Shown piece by piece: positions 7,684 to 13,986 of a stretch of 14,097 bases of DNA. Position numbers and translations under genes: made by a program. The DNA comes from Alphaproteobacteria bacterium (GTDB lineage Bacteria > Pseudomonadota > Alphaproteobacteria > Micropepsales > Micropepsaceae), in NCBI GenBank assembly GCA_947373775.1, contig CANBZE010000023.1:1-14097 (forward strand). The letters run 5' to 3'. Position 1 is the stretch's first letter. Each line of letters starts with the position of its first letter. The notes under the pieces were generated by a model. It had not been told where the DNA came from and made no database searches. It saw only the letters and a program-made list of their open reading frames with translations.

Positions 7684-8275
7684 CGGATGCGCCGGGGATC
7701 GGGCGCTGCAGGAACTGGACGCCGATACAGTCGTCGAAATGACGGATCACCCAACCCCTGGTCGCACCCAACTCGATGACTTCGCCGATGGGCGGATGCA
7801 CCTTGGTCCGCAGCGACACGCCCTGCAGGGATATATCGAGCAGCTCGCAGGGCACGACGCTGCCGTTGGTGCGGATGAAATGGTCGATGGGGGCGCGCGG
7901 CGCGCTGCGCTGGAAGCGGCGCAGGCGGGTGATGCCCAGCATGCCTTCCTTCACATAGTTGTCCAGGTCCTCTATCAGGCGCTTGCGCTTGGCGTCCTTG
8001 CAGACAAAGCGCAGGCCCAGCTCGCCCTTCACATAACGCGTGGCGACACCTTCGAAACGGCCAAAGCCGTTCACATACAGGACGACAAAGCTGTTCAGCG
8101 GCGGCGGTTCGGCGCAGTAGATGCCGGCGCCGCCTGCGGACAAGTCCACGATGATGCACTCGAAGGTGGTTTCTTCGGCCGGCAGGAAAAGCTTGCCTTC
8201 CAGGCGAAGCTTCACGCGTTCGTCGGCCCGTTGTTCTGACGCCAAATCCGGCGCCTTTTGCGCTGTCATTGTCAT
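7673..8275 (-). CDS. Tandem PilZ-domain protein (putative c-di-GMP receptor)
   Basis: A 200-residue cytoplasmic protein made of two PilZ domains and little else. Domain 1 (about residues 16-110) has the RxxxR motif R16-ADE-R20 and the DxSxxG motif D45-LSAGG. Domain 2 (about 123-195) has R123-SAP-R127 and D147-ISLQG. In PilZ proteins these two motifs bind cyclic di-GMP, and both sets are complete, so both domains could bind ligand. No catalytic, membrane or transfer domain is attached, so it must act through a partner. The overlapping downstream gene is the obvious candidate. The chosen ATG at 8275 has GGGG 8 bases upstream. An ATG at 8280 is out of frame and hits an immediate stop, so it is rejected. 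The gene is the first of a six-gene co-directional run and follows a 195-bp gap, so its promoter should be there. Confidence 0.9.
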   Translation of the reverse strand: MTMTAQKAPDLASEQRADERVKLRLEGKLFLPAEETTFECIIVDLSAGGAGIYCAEPPPLNSFVVLYVNGFGRFEGVATRYVKGELGLRFVCKDAKRKRLIEDLDNYVKEGMLGITRLRRFQRSAPRAPIDHFIRTNGSVVPCELLDISLQGVSLRTKVHPPIGEVIELGATRGWVIRHFDDCIGVQFLQRPIPGASDVR

Positions 8276-8295
8276 GTCATCTACCCCACATCCCT

Positions 8296-8310
8296 GTTGC
8301 TTTTTGCAAC
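8296..8310. other. Short perfect hairpin upstream of the PilZ gene
   Basis: gttgc-ttttt-gcaac is a perfect 5-bp inverted repeat with a 5-base loop, ending about 20 bp upstream of the PilZ start. It would lie in the 5' leader of the PilZ transcript, just upstream of the GGGG ribosome binding site. Short hairpins occur by chance, so regulatory meaning is uncertain. Confidence 0.35.
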
Positions 8311-8356
8311 TTCAGGATGTGAGACAGCGTAAACGGGAACTCTTAACTTCGAGTGT

Positions 8357-8380
8357 AAAGTTCCGTACGCATGGAACTTT
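8357..8380. promoter_or_regulatory. 24-bp perfect inverted repeat, candidate operator for the PilZ operon
   Basis: aaagttcc-gtacgcat-ggaacttt is an exact 8-bp inverted repeat with an 8-base spacer, about 80-105 bp upstream of the PilZ start in the only sizeable gap (8276-8470) between the two gene groups. A further GGAACT copy sits at 8336-8341. The symmetry suits a dimeric regulator. It could also form an RNA hairpin with A- and T-flanks, so a bidirectional terminator is an alternative. No convincing -35/-10 pair was found beside it, and no known regulator consensus was recognised. The rest of the gap holds no gene that I can support. Confidence 0.45.
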
Positions 8381-8443
8381 CTTCAAAAGAGCAAAGGTGG
8401 GCACCACGCGAAAAACGCAGTTAATGAATCATGAGAGGGATGG

Positions 8444-8457
8444 AAAAGCGCATGCGC
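8444..8457 (-). terminator. Weak terminator-like sequence after the PLP-enzyme gene
   Basis: On the minus strand the self-complementary GCGCATGCGC is followed at once by TTTT, 13 bp after the stop of the PLP-enzyme gene. The stem is at most 3-4 bp with a tiny loop, so this is a poor intrinsic terminator. It is listed because the hydantoinase unit should end here and nothing better is present. Confidence 0.25.
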
Positions 8458-8470
8458 GCACTAACCGTCG

Positions 8471-9535
8471 CTACTTGATCTTGCCGCGCGCAGTAACCTT
8501 CCACACTGCTTCGATCTCACCGCCGCGCAAGGCGATAATTTCTTCATGCAGGTGAATGGTGGTGTCGGTGTAGCCCGGCACGAACTGTACGCGGTCGCCG
8601 ATGTGGGGCGTGGCGCTGGGCGCTTCCAGTTCCAGCTGGGCATGCTCCGCCGACAGCTTCAGCGATGCCACGGGAGGCACATCCAGGGCGCGCGGCATGC
8701 CGGCATCCCAGCTCATCGCCTTGCGGCCGGCGTCTACCACCACGCGTGTGGGATTGGGGCGACTGGTGACCGTGGTCAGGATGGTCAGCGACTGCGGCAG
8801 GGTGACGCCGAAATGCAGGCGGTAATGTTCGTCGTTGAAGATGGCGCCGCCGATCTGCACTTCGGTAACACCGGGCTGCTGCATGCAATAGAGCAAGGTG
8901 CCGGTGCCGCCGCAGCTGACGATTGAGACATCATACCCCGCCGCACGGCAGGCATCCGCACTGGCGGTCAGTTTGCCGATTGCTTCCGCCGTGGTCTTTT
9001 CCTTGACCGACGGATCAGGAATGGCAGCGGCATGCACTTCCCAGCTCATCACCCCGAAAAAGCGCAAGTTCGGATAGCGCGCGATTTCCTTGGCCAAAGC
9101 CACGACAGGTGCGCCCGGCTCGACGCCTGCCCGGTTCATGCCGGTATTGACCTCGATCACTACCCGCAGCTTTTTGCCGCCCGCCGCCAGTTCCGCGATG
9201 TTTTCTGTACTGTCCACCGAAACGATGACGTCGGCGTGGGTAAGCAGCTTCATCAGGCGCGCGATCTTCAGCGGCCCGACGATCTGATTGGCGATCAGGA
9301 TATCGGTGATGCCGGCATCGGCCAGCACTTCGGCCTCGCCCAGCTTGGCGCAGGTGACGCCGATGGCCCCCGCCGCGATCTGCAGCTTGGCGATCTGGGT
9401 GGTCTTGTGGCTCTTGAAATGCGGCCGCCAGTTCACGCCATATTCGCGGCAGCGGGCCGCGATATGGGCGATATTGGCCTCCATCTTGTCCAGGTCCAGC
9501 AGCAGCGCCGGGGTATCGATACGGTCCAGGCTCAC
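8471..9535 (-). CDS. Fold-type III PLP enzyme, D-threonine aldolase/D-serine dehydratase-like
   Basis: A 354-residue protein with an alanine-racemase-type barrel followed by a beta domain. It opens with the family signature DTPALLLDLDKMEANI. Lys41 in RPHFKSHK is the PLP Schiff-base lysine. VIEVNTGMNRAGV (about 126-138), SCGGTGT (about 207-213, phosphate binding) and VVDAGRKAMSWD (about 266-277) are family hallmarks. The reading frame is open upstream to 9850, but that part overlaps the hyuB coding region and is low-complexity antisense-like sequence. Homology begins at the GTG at 9535, 10 bp after the hyuB stop and preceded by GGAGTGAG, so that start is chosen. Known relatives cleave beta-hydroxy-D-amino acids or dehydrate D-serine. 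The C-terminal metal site reads PGYTDTT, with Tyr322 where metal-dependent members have His. Activity could be an aldolase, dehydratase, deaminase or racemase. It is probably cotranscribed with hyuA and hyuB. Confidence 0.87.
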   Translation of the reverse strand: MSLDRIDTPALLLDLDKMEANIAHIAARCREYGVNWRPHFKSHKTTQIAKLQIAAGAIGVTCAKLGEAEVLADAGITDILIANQIVGPLKIARLMKLLTHADVIVSVDSTENIAELAAGGKKLRVVIEVNTGMNRAGVEPGAPVVALAKEIARYPNLRFFGVMSWEVHAAAIPDPSVKEKTTAEAIGKLTASADACRAAGYDVSIVSCGGTGTLLYCMQQPGVTEVQIGGAIFNDEHYRLHFGVTLPQSLTILTTVTSRPNPTRVVVDAGRKAMSWDAGMPRALDVPPVASLKLSAEHAQLELEAPSATPHIGDRVQFVPGYTDTTIHLHEEIIALRGGEIEAVWKVTARGKIK

Positions 9536-9545
9536 TTTAAATTTC

Positions 9546-11276
9546 TCACTCCGCGGCTCTCCGTGCCAGGCGCAAGCGTTCGGTGCCCGCCACATCCAGC
9601 GTGCCATCCGCAGCGATCGACACGCCATAATCGCGGGCGGCGCTTTGCCGCGAGACTTTCTCGTCCAGCACGTCCTGCCACACCAGTTCGGGGCTTCGGG
9701 CATAGGCATCGCCCCAGCCCCCGCCGCCCGCCAGCTCGGCGCGATAGGTCTCGCCGCGCCTGAAGGTGCGCATGAATTTACCCGGCAGGGCGCTGCGCTT
9801 GCCGTCCGCATCGTGGAAGACATTGCCGGCATTGGCGCCAGGATTGCCACCCTTCAGCCCATAGGGCTGGAATTTCTGGCGATCACTGCGAACCTGCAAC
9901 ACCGCCTCGTCCACGCCGGTCAGGCGGTACTCGCGCACCATCCCCAGGCCGCCACGATATTTGCCGGCACCGCAGGAATCCTGGCGGAAACCATATTCCT
10001 CGATCCGGATGGGCTGCTCGCGCTCCACGATCTCCACCGGGGTGTTGGAATAGTTCACCGCCAGCGACGACAGCGCATCGATGGCGTCCTTGTTGGGCCG
10101 TCCGCCCCAGGTGCCGAACAGAAACTCCAGCAGCACGAAAGGCCGTCCTTCGGCGCGATAGCCGGCGATGGTGACGCCGAAATCGCCCTGCGCACCGCAG
10201 GCGAACACTTTATCCGGCAACATGCGGGCCAGTGCGCCCCAGATGGCTTCGGTCACCCGCATCGAGGTCAGCCCGCGCGCCGCCACCGGCGCCGGCGAGG
10301 TCGGATTGACGATGGAGGATGGCTGCGCAATGACCTTGATGGGGCGCATAAAGCCGGAATTGGTGGGAAGGCCCGGATCCATCACCGAACGCAAACAGGC
10401 GTAGACGCAGGACTGGGTCATGGCGATGGGCAGGTTGATCGAGCCCTTCACCTGGGGTGAGGTGCCGGTAAAGTCCACCGTGATGTCGCTGCCCTTCTTG
10501 ATCACCTTGGCGAAGATGCGGATGGCGTCCTCGCTGAAGCCGTCATCATCCAGGAAATCCTCGAACTCCCAGGTGCCGTCGGGAAAGGCCGCCAGTTCGG
10601 CGCGGGTCAGGGTTTCGGAATAATCCAGCAGGCTCGCCATGTCCGCGACGATTGTCTCGGCGCCATGCTTGGCGGCCAGTGCGATCAGGGCGCGTTCGCC
10701 GCGGGTGCAGGCGGCGATGGTGGCCTGCACATCGCCGATCACGGTATCGGGCACCCGAACAATCAGGCGCAGGATGTCGAAGAAGGTGTCATCCGGCTTG
10801 CCCTGGGCGATGATGCGCAAGGGCGGGATGCGCAACCCTTCCTGGAATATCTCGGTATTGTCGCAGGCGTTGCCGCCGGCGACGCGGCCGCCGATGTCGG
10901 TCTGGTGGCCAATGGCGGCGGCATAGGCCAGCAAGCGCCCTTCAAAGAAGATCGGCCGGAAGACGAAGATGTCCGGCAGGTGCAGGCCGTTGCCGTCATA
11001 GGGATCGTTCAGGGCAAAGACATCGCCGGGATGGATGTCGCCGGTGAATTTTTCCAGCACCGCGCTCAGGGTCGGCGGGAACGAGCCCATATGCACCGGC
11101 AGGCACAGGCCCTGTGCCACCAGATTGCCTTGCGGGTCCAGGAGGCCGGTAGAGAAATCCATCGCTTCCTTGATAACCGAGGACCGGGCGGTGCGGATGA
11201 CGGTGGCCGCCATTTCGTCGGCAATGGCCGCGAAGGCGTTCTTCATCAATTCCAGGCGGATTGCGTCCCTCGCCAT
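9546..11276 (-). CDS. hyuB: Hydantoinase/5-oxoprolinase subunit B (HyuB family)
   Basis: A 576-residue cytoplasmic subunit of the ATP-dependent hydantoinase/oxoprolinase/acetone carboxylase superfamily. The N-terminus is typical: DAIRLELMKNAFAAIADEMA, then ARSSVIKEAMDFSTGLLDPQ. His62 lies in VHMGSFP. The presumed metal-site motifs NDPYDGNGLHLPDI (Asp91, His99, Asp102) and GHQTDIGG (His124, Asp127) are present. GSINLPIAMTQSCVYACLRS and the glycine-rich FRQDSCGAGKYRGGLGMVRE near the C-terminus also match the family. Subunit B carries the ring-opening or amidase site, using the phosphorylated substrate made by subunit A. The ATG at 11276 is 3 bp after the hyuA stop, with GGGGAAAGG inside the end of hyuA, so the two are translationally linked. 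No gamma subunit of acetone carboxylase is nearby, which favours a hydantoin- or lactam-type substrate. The exact substrate is unknown; the symbol names the family only. Confidence 0.9.
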   Translation of the reverse strand: MARDAIRLELMKNAFAAIADEMAATVIRTARSSVIKEAMDFSTGLLDPQGNLVAQGLCLPVHMGSFPPTLSAVLEKFTGDIHPGDVFALNDPYDGNGLHLPDIFVFRPIFFEGRLLAYAAAIGHQTDIGGRVAGGNACDNTEIFQEGLRIPPLRIIAQGKPDDTFFDILRLIVRVPDTVIGDVQATIAACTRGERALIALAAKHGAETIVADMASLLDYSETLTRAELAAFPDGTWEFEDFLDDDGFSEDAIRIFAKVIKKGSDITVDFTGTSPQVKGSINLPIAMTQSCVYACLRSVMDPGLPTNSGFMRPIKVIAQPSSIVNPTSPAPVAARGLTSMRVTEAIWGALARMLPDKVFACGAQGDFGVTIAGYRAEGRPFVLLEFLFGTWGGRPNKDAIDALSSLAVNYSNTPVEIVEREQPIRIEEYGFRQDSCGAGKYRGGLGMVREYRLTGVDEAVLQVRSDRQKFQPYGLKGGNPGANAGNVFHDADGKRSALPGKFMRTFRRGETYRAELAGGGGWGDAYARSPELVWQDVLDEKVSRQSAARDYGVSIAADGTLDVAGTERLRLARRAAE

Positions 11277-11279
11277 GGC

Positions 11280-13379
11280 TCAGCCTTTCCCCAGGCGGAT
11301 GCGGACCGTGCCCTGCGCGGCATGAACCTGGGCGTCCGGCGGCACGATGATGGTGGTGTCATATTCCTCCACGATCAGCGGCCCGGGCTGCGGCGTCTGC
11401 GTCAGGTCCTGCCGGCGGATCACTTTGGTGGTCACCCATCCCGACTGCGGACCGAAATAGACCGGCCGCGCCACGGATGCGGCGCTGGCGGATTTGCGGC
11501 GCAGCGCCGCCGGTGAGGGCAAATGCGCCTGCCGTTCCAGGCTGCGGGCGCGCAGGCGCAAATTGACGATCTGCACCCGCTCCGTGCGGTTGCAATAGCC
11601 ATAGGTGCGTTCGTGCTCGACATGGAACTGTTCGGCGGCGGTGGCCAGCGCGGCCGGGGTCAGCACACTGTCCTTCACCGGGATGCCCAGTTCCGAACTC
11701 TGGCCGCCATAGCGTAGTTCCAGGGTGAATTGCAGTTCGCTTCTGTCCAGAGACACGCCCTCGCCTGCCATCATGGCGGCGGCATCTTCGAACAGCTTTT
11801 CGGCGCTTGTGTTCAGGGCGGCGCAATCGGCTTTGTCGATATCGTACCAGCACACCGCCACCAGCCGGTGCTGGATGCGCGCGAACAAAAGGCCCAAAGC
11901 GCTGAAAACGCCCGACGCCGGAGGGATGATGATTTCCGAAATGCCGGCATGGGCGGCCAAAGTTGCGCCATGCACCGCGCCATTGCCGCCGAACGCCACC
12001 ATGGCGAAGTCGCCGGGCGAGCGGCCGATTTCGCTGGACACCGCCTGGATGGCGCGGGTCATGGCGGCATCGGCCACGACATGAATGCCCCAGGCCGCTT
12101 CGTGCAATTCCAAACCCAGCGGCCCGGCCACATGTTCGCGAATCGCGGCCTTGGCGGCGTCGATGCTGATGAGCATGTCGCCATCCAGCAGATGCGCGGG
12201 ATTCAGGAAGCCCAGCACCACATTGGCGTCGGTGACGGTGGGGCGCGTGCCGCCCAGCGCGTAACAGGCCGGGCCCGGTGCGGCGCCGGCGCTGTCGGGA
12301 CCGACACGCAAGGCGCCGCCCTTGTCGATCCAGGCAAGGCTGCCGCCGCCCGCGCCGATCTCGGCCAGGTCGATGGTGGGTGACCGCACCAGATAGCCGC
12401 CGCCGCCCAAAAGCCGTTGTCCGGCATTGATGCCCGCGCCCACTTCCATTTCGTCGGTCAGGCGCGGCTCGCCGCCCTCGATCAAACAGGCCTTGGCGGT
12501 GGTGCCGCCCATGTCGAAGGCAATGATGTTGGCCTCGCCCAATATTTCGCCCAGCGCGGCGGCGCCGATGGCGCCGGCCGCGGGACCGGATTCCACACAG
12601 CGGGCGGGAAAGGCGCGGGCAATGTCGGCCTTGGCAATGCCGCCGGAGGACTGCATCACCATCAGGGGTGCGCGGATGCCGATACCGGCGATGCCCTCTT
12701 CCACCGATGCCAGATAGGTATCCACCACCGGCTTGACGAAGGCGTTCACCACCGTGGTGCTGGTGCGCTCATATTCGCGGATTTCCGGCATCACCTGGTG
12801 GGAGGCGGAAATGGAAAGGCCCGGCGCATGCTGGCGCACCAGCGCCATCACCGCCCGCTCATGGGCGGGATTGAGATAGGAATGCAGCAGGCAGATCGCC
12901 ACCGAGTCCACATCCTGGCCGCGCATCTTCTCCAGCGCCGCGATCACCGAATCCGGGTTCAGCGGCGTCACCACGGCCCCATCGGCGCCCATGCGTTCCT
13001 CGATCTCGAAGCGCAACCGGCGCGGCACCAGCGGCCGCGGCTTGTCCCAGTCCATGTTGTAGAGCTGGGGCATGCGCAGCCGGGCGATCTCCAGCACGTC
13101 GCGGAAGCCCGCCGTGGTCAGCAGCGCCACCTTGGCGCCCTTGCCGGTCAAAAGCGCGTTGGTCGCCACGGTGAAGGCATGGACCAAGCTGCCCACGGTG
13201 CCGGGATCGATAGTGCCATCCTCGAACAGCCGCGACAGGCCGTCGGCGATGGCACGGGAATAGTCGTCCGGCGTGGATAGCAGCTTCAGGGTGCGGGCCG
13301 AACCGTCCTGATTGGACACGACCAGATCCGTGAATGTGCCGCCGACATCGATCGCAATGCGATGCGTATGGATCGTCAT
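11280..13379 (-). CDS. hyuA: Hydantoinase/5-oxoprolinase subunit A (HyuA family)
   Basis: A 699-residue protein of normal family length. It begins with the ASKHA-type phosphate-binding loop IDVGGTFTDLV (residues 10-20). It continues with VATNALLTGKGAKVALLTT, ESGPAAGAIGA (about 263-273), the second nucleotide loop AFDMGGTTAK (about 287-296) and AFGGNGAVHGATLAAHAG. Its C-terminal domain ends VEEYDTTIIVPPDAQVH. Family members use ATP to phosphorylate a cyclic amide or related carbonyl, which subunit B then opens. It is the first gene of the HyuA-HyuB-PLP unit. The ATG at 13379 is well placed, because the nucleotide loop starts nine codons later, but the ribosome binding site is poor (GGGG some 14 bases upstream). 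A candidate promoter with an internal palindrome lies about 35-60 bp upstream. 5-oxoproline, hydantoins, N-methylhydantoin and caprolactam-like lactams are all possible substrates. Confidence 0.9.
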   Translation of the reverse strand: MTIHTHRIAIDVGGTFTDLVVSNQDGSARTLKLLSTPDDYSRAIADGLSRLFEDGTIDPGTVGSLVHAFTVATNALLTGKGAKVALLTTAGFRDVLEIARLRMPQLYNMDWDKPRPLVPRRLRFEIEERMGADGAVVTPLNPDSVIAALEKMRGQDVDSVAICLLHSYLNPAHERAVMALVRQHAPGLSISASHQVMPEIREYERTSTTVVNAFVKPVVDTYLASVEEGIAGIGIRAPLMVMQSSGGIAKADIARAFPARCVESGPAAGAIGAAALGEILGEANIIAFDMGGTTAKACLIEGGEPRLTDEMEVGAGINAGQRLLGGGGYLVRSPTIDLAEIGAGGGSLAWIDKGGALRVGPDSAGAAPGPACYALGGTRPTVTDANVVLGFLNPAHLLDGDMLISIDAAKAAIREHVAGPLGLELHEAAWGIHVVADAAMTRAIQAVSSEIGRSPGDFAMVAFGGNGAVHGATLAAHAGISEIIIPPASGVFSALGLLFARIQHRLVAVCWYDIDKADCAALNTSAEKLFEDAAAMMAGEGVSLDRSELQFTLELRYGGQSSELGIPVKDSVLTPAALATAAEQFHVEHERTYGYCNRTERVQIVNLRLRARSLERQAHLPSPAALRRKSASAASVARPVYFGPQSGWVTTKVIRRQDLTQTPQPGPLIVEEYDTTIIVPPDAQVHAAQGTVRIRLGKG

Positions 13380-13411
13380 GATATTTTGGCGGCCCCAGGT
13401 ACAGGAGCGAC

Positions 13412-13440
13412 AATGTGCCGGACTGGTCCGGAAGCGTCAA
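13412..13440 (-). promoter_or_regulatory. Candidate sigma70-type promoter of hyuA
   Basis: On the minus strand TTGACG (13440-13435) is followed after exactly 17 bases by CACATT (13417-13412). The -35 matches 5 of 6 consensus bases and the -10 only 3 of 6, as expected of an activator-dependent or regulated promoter. Transcription would start near 13405, giving a leader of about 26 nt before the hyuA ATG. Confidence 0.4.
13418..13431. promoter_or_regulatory. 6-2-6 palindrome within the hyuA promoter spacer, candidate operator
   Basis: ccggac-tg-gtccgg is a perfect 6-bp inverted repeat with a 2-base centre. It lies wholly between the candidate -35 and -10 of hyuA, where a bound protein would block RNA polymerase or change spacer geometry. 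No regulator gene is in the window to pair it with. Confidence 0.4.
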
Positions 13441-13446
13441 ATCAGG

Positions 13447-13465
13447 CTCCGCGGGGGATGCGGAG
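13447..13465 (-). terminator. Hairpin after the DUF465 gene, possible weak terminator
   Basis: ctccgc-gggggat-gcggag forms a 6-bp GC-rich stem with a 7-base loop, about 40-57 bp beyond the DUF465 stop on the minus strand. It could extend outward as agg...cct across a 2-base bulge. Only a short ATTT follows, so termination would be inefficient. It separates the DUF465 gene from the hyuA promoter. Confidence 0.35.
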
Positions 13466-13503
13466 ATCCTACATAGGCGGAATGGTCATTGGCGCCCTCC
13501 TGT

Positions 13504-13749
13504 TCACGCCACGCTGGACAAAGGCTGCGCCTGGCCACGAAGGCAGGCGATCTCGTCCTTGATGTGGAGCTTGCGCTTTTTGAGGCGGCTGACCAGCAGA
13601 TCGTCGGCGCTGCCCGCACTGAGAAGCACCGATATCACCAGGTCCAGATCGTTATGCTCGTCGATCAGGCCGGCGAGCCGGGGCGTGCAAGCGGGTGGCG
13701 TATTGTCCTGCGCATGGATTCGCGCTTCGTACCGTTCCAAGGAAGTCAT
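13504..13749 (-). CDS. DUF465 (YdcH-like) small helical protein
   Basis: An 81-residue protein with two predicted amphipathic helices. The second half has SRLKKRKLHIKDEIACLRG, the Lys-rich LKKxKLxLKDEI signature of the DUF465/YdcH family. The first half has RLAGLIDEHNDLDLVISVLL, matching the family's helix 1 with its H-x-x-LD core. These proteins form a short antiparallel coiled coil, and their role is not established. The ATG at 13749 follows a good AAAGGAT ribosome binding site. The gene stands alone between the divergent control region and the hyuA promoter, with a hairpin after its stop. A CtrA-like box about 100 bp upstream hints at cell-cycle-linked expression. An overlapping 66-residue reading frame upstream looks like a shadow. 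Confidence 0.82.
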   Translation of the reverse strand: MTSLERYEARIHAQDNTPPACTPRLAGLIDEHNDLDLVISVLLSAGSADDLLVSRLKKRKLHIKDEIACLRGQAQPLSSVA

Positions 13750-13845
13750 GGCTGCATCCTTTCAGAAGGAAAGTCTGCTTCCGTGCCGGCACCCCAGCCA
13801 ACCAGTCCTGCTTGTCCGAGTCGTGATCTGGCGCAAAGACTATGG

Positions 13846-13860
13846 TTAACAAATGGTTAA
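13846..13860 (-). promoter_or_regulatory. CtrA-like box TTAA-N7-TTAA
   Basis: On the minus strand this reads TTAACCATTTGTTAA, an exact TTAA-N7-TTAA with the TTAACCAT half-site preferred by the alphaproteobacterial cell-cycle regulator CtrA. A further TTAA half-site (TTAACCC on the minus strand) lies at 13877-13880. The box overlaps the -10 of the minus-strand candidate promoter and also sits near -44 of a possible plus-strand promoter, so it could control either flanking gene. Confidence 0.55.
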
Positions 13861-13886
13861 TAGCACCGCCAAAGGGTTAAAGTCAA
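13857..13886 (-). promoter_or_regulatory. Candidate promoter for the DUF465 gene
   Basis: Minus strand: TTGACT (13886-13881), 18-base spacer, TATTAA (13862-13857), matching the sigma70 consensus at 5/6 and 4/6 positions. Start would be near 13850, giving a leader of about 100 nt. The -10 shares bases with the CtrA-like box, so binding there would be expected to repress. Confidence 0.45.
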
Positions 13887-13890
13887 TAAT
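13885..13890 (+). promoter_or_regulatory. Possible -10 element for the plus-strand secreted protein gene
   Basis: AATAAT matches TATAAT at 5 of 6 positions. No good -35 is seen 16-18 bases upstream, which is common for activator-dependent promoters, and the CtrA-like box lies just upstream of that place. The evidence is weak and positional only. Confidence 0.25.
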
Positions 13891-13898
13891 TTTCAGTA

Positions 13899-13915
13899 GG
13901 CGGACCATCTCCGCC
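13899..13915. other. GC-rich hairpin in the leader of the right-edge gene
   Basis: ggcgga-ccatc-tccgcc is a perfect 6-bp inverted repeat with a 5-base loop, between the CtrA-like box and the plus-strand start codon. If transcription starts near 13897 it would form a 5'-end stem-loop, which could affect transcript stability. It could equally be a protein site or chance. Confidence 0.3.
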
Positions 13916-13975
13916 GGGACGGCGCGTCACCGCTACCGCTGCCGCGCGGAACCACCTATCTTCGCCACAAAAACC

Positions 13976-13981
13976 GGGAGG
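13976..13981 (+). promoter_or_regulatory. Strong ribosome binding site that selects a TTG start
   Basis: GGGAGG lies 5 bases before TTG at 13987 and 14 bases before the next in-frame ATG at 13996. The spacing decides in favour of the TTG start, which also gives the basic MKKM opening of a signal peptide. Confidence 0.6.
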
Positions 13982-13986
13982 ATTTC

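Noticed and set aside
6568..7779. 403-codon plus-strand open frame opposite the unknown 370-aa gene
   Set aside because: This needed care because the opposite gene is itself unrecognised. The minus-strand frame has balanced composition, hydrophobic-core patterning and a coupled start. The plus-strand frame is Gly/Ala/His/Gln-rich and also runs into the PilZ gene.
9536..9850. N-terminal extension of the PLP enzyme by 105 residues
   Set aside because: The extension overlaps hyuB in another frame and is Met/Ala/Arg-rich with no homology. The GTG at 9535 with GGAGTGAG upstream starts exactly at the family N-terminus.
9546..13379. Acetone carboxylase
   Set aside because: HyuA and HyuB belong to the same superfamily, but no gamma subunit gene is present and both subunits have hydantoinase/oxoprolinase lengths and motifs.
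13652..13852. 66-codon minus-strand frame upstream of the DUF465 gene
   Set aside because: It begins within the CtrA-like box, has no ribosome binding site and overlaps the DUF465 start in another frame. A leader peptide is possible, but nothing supports it.
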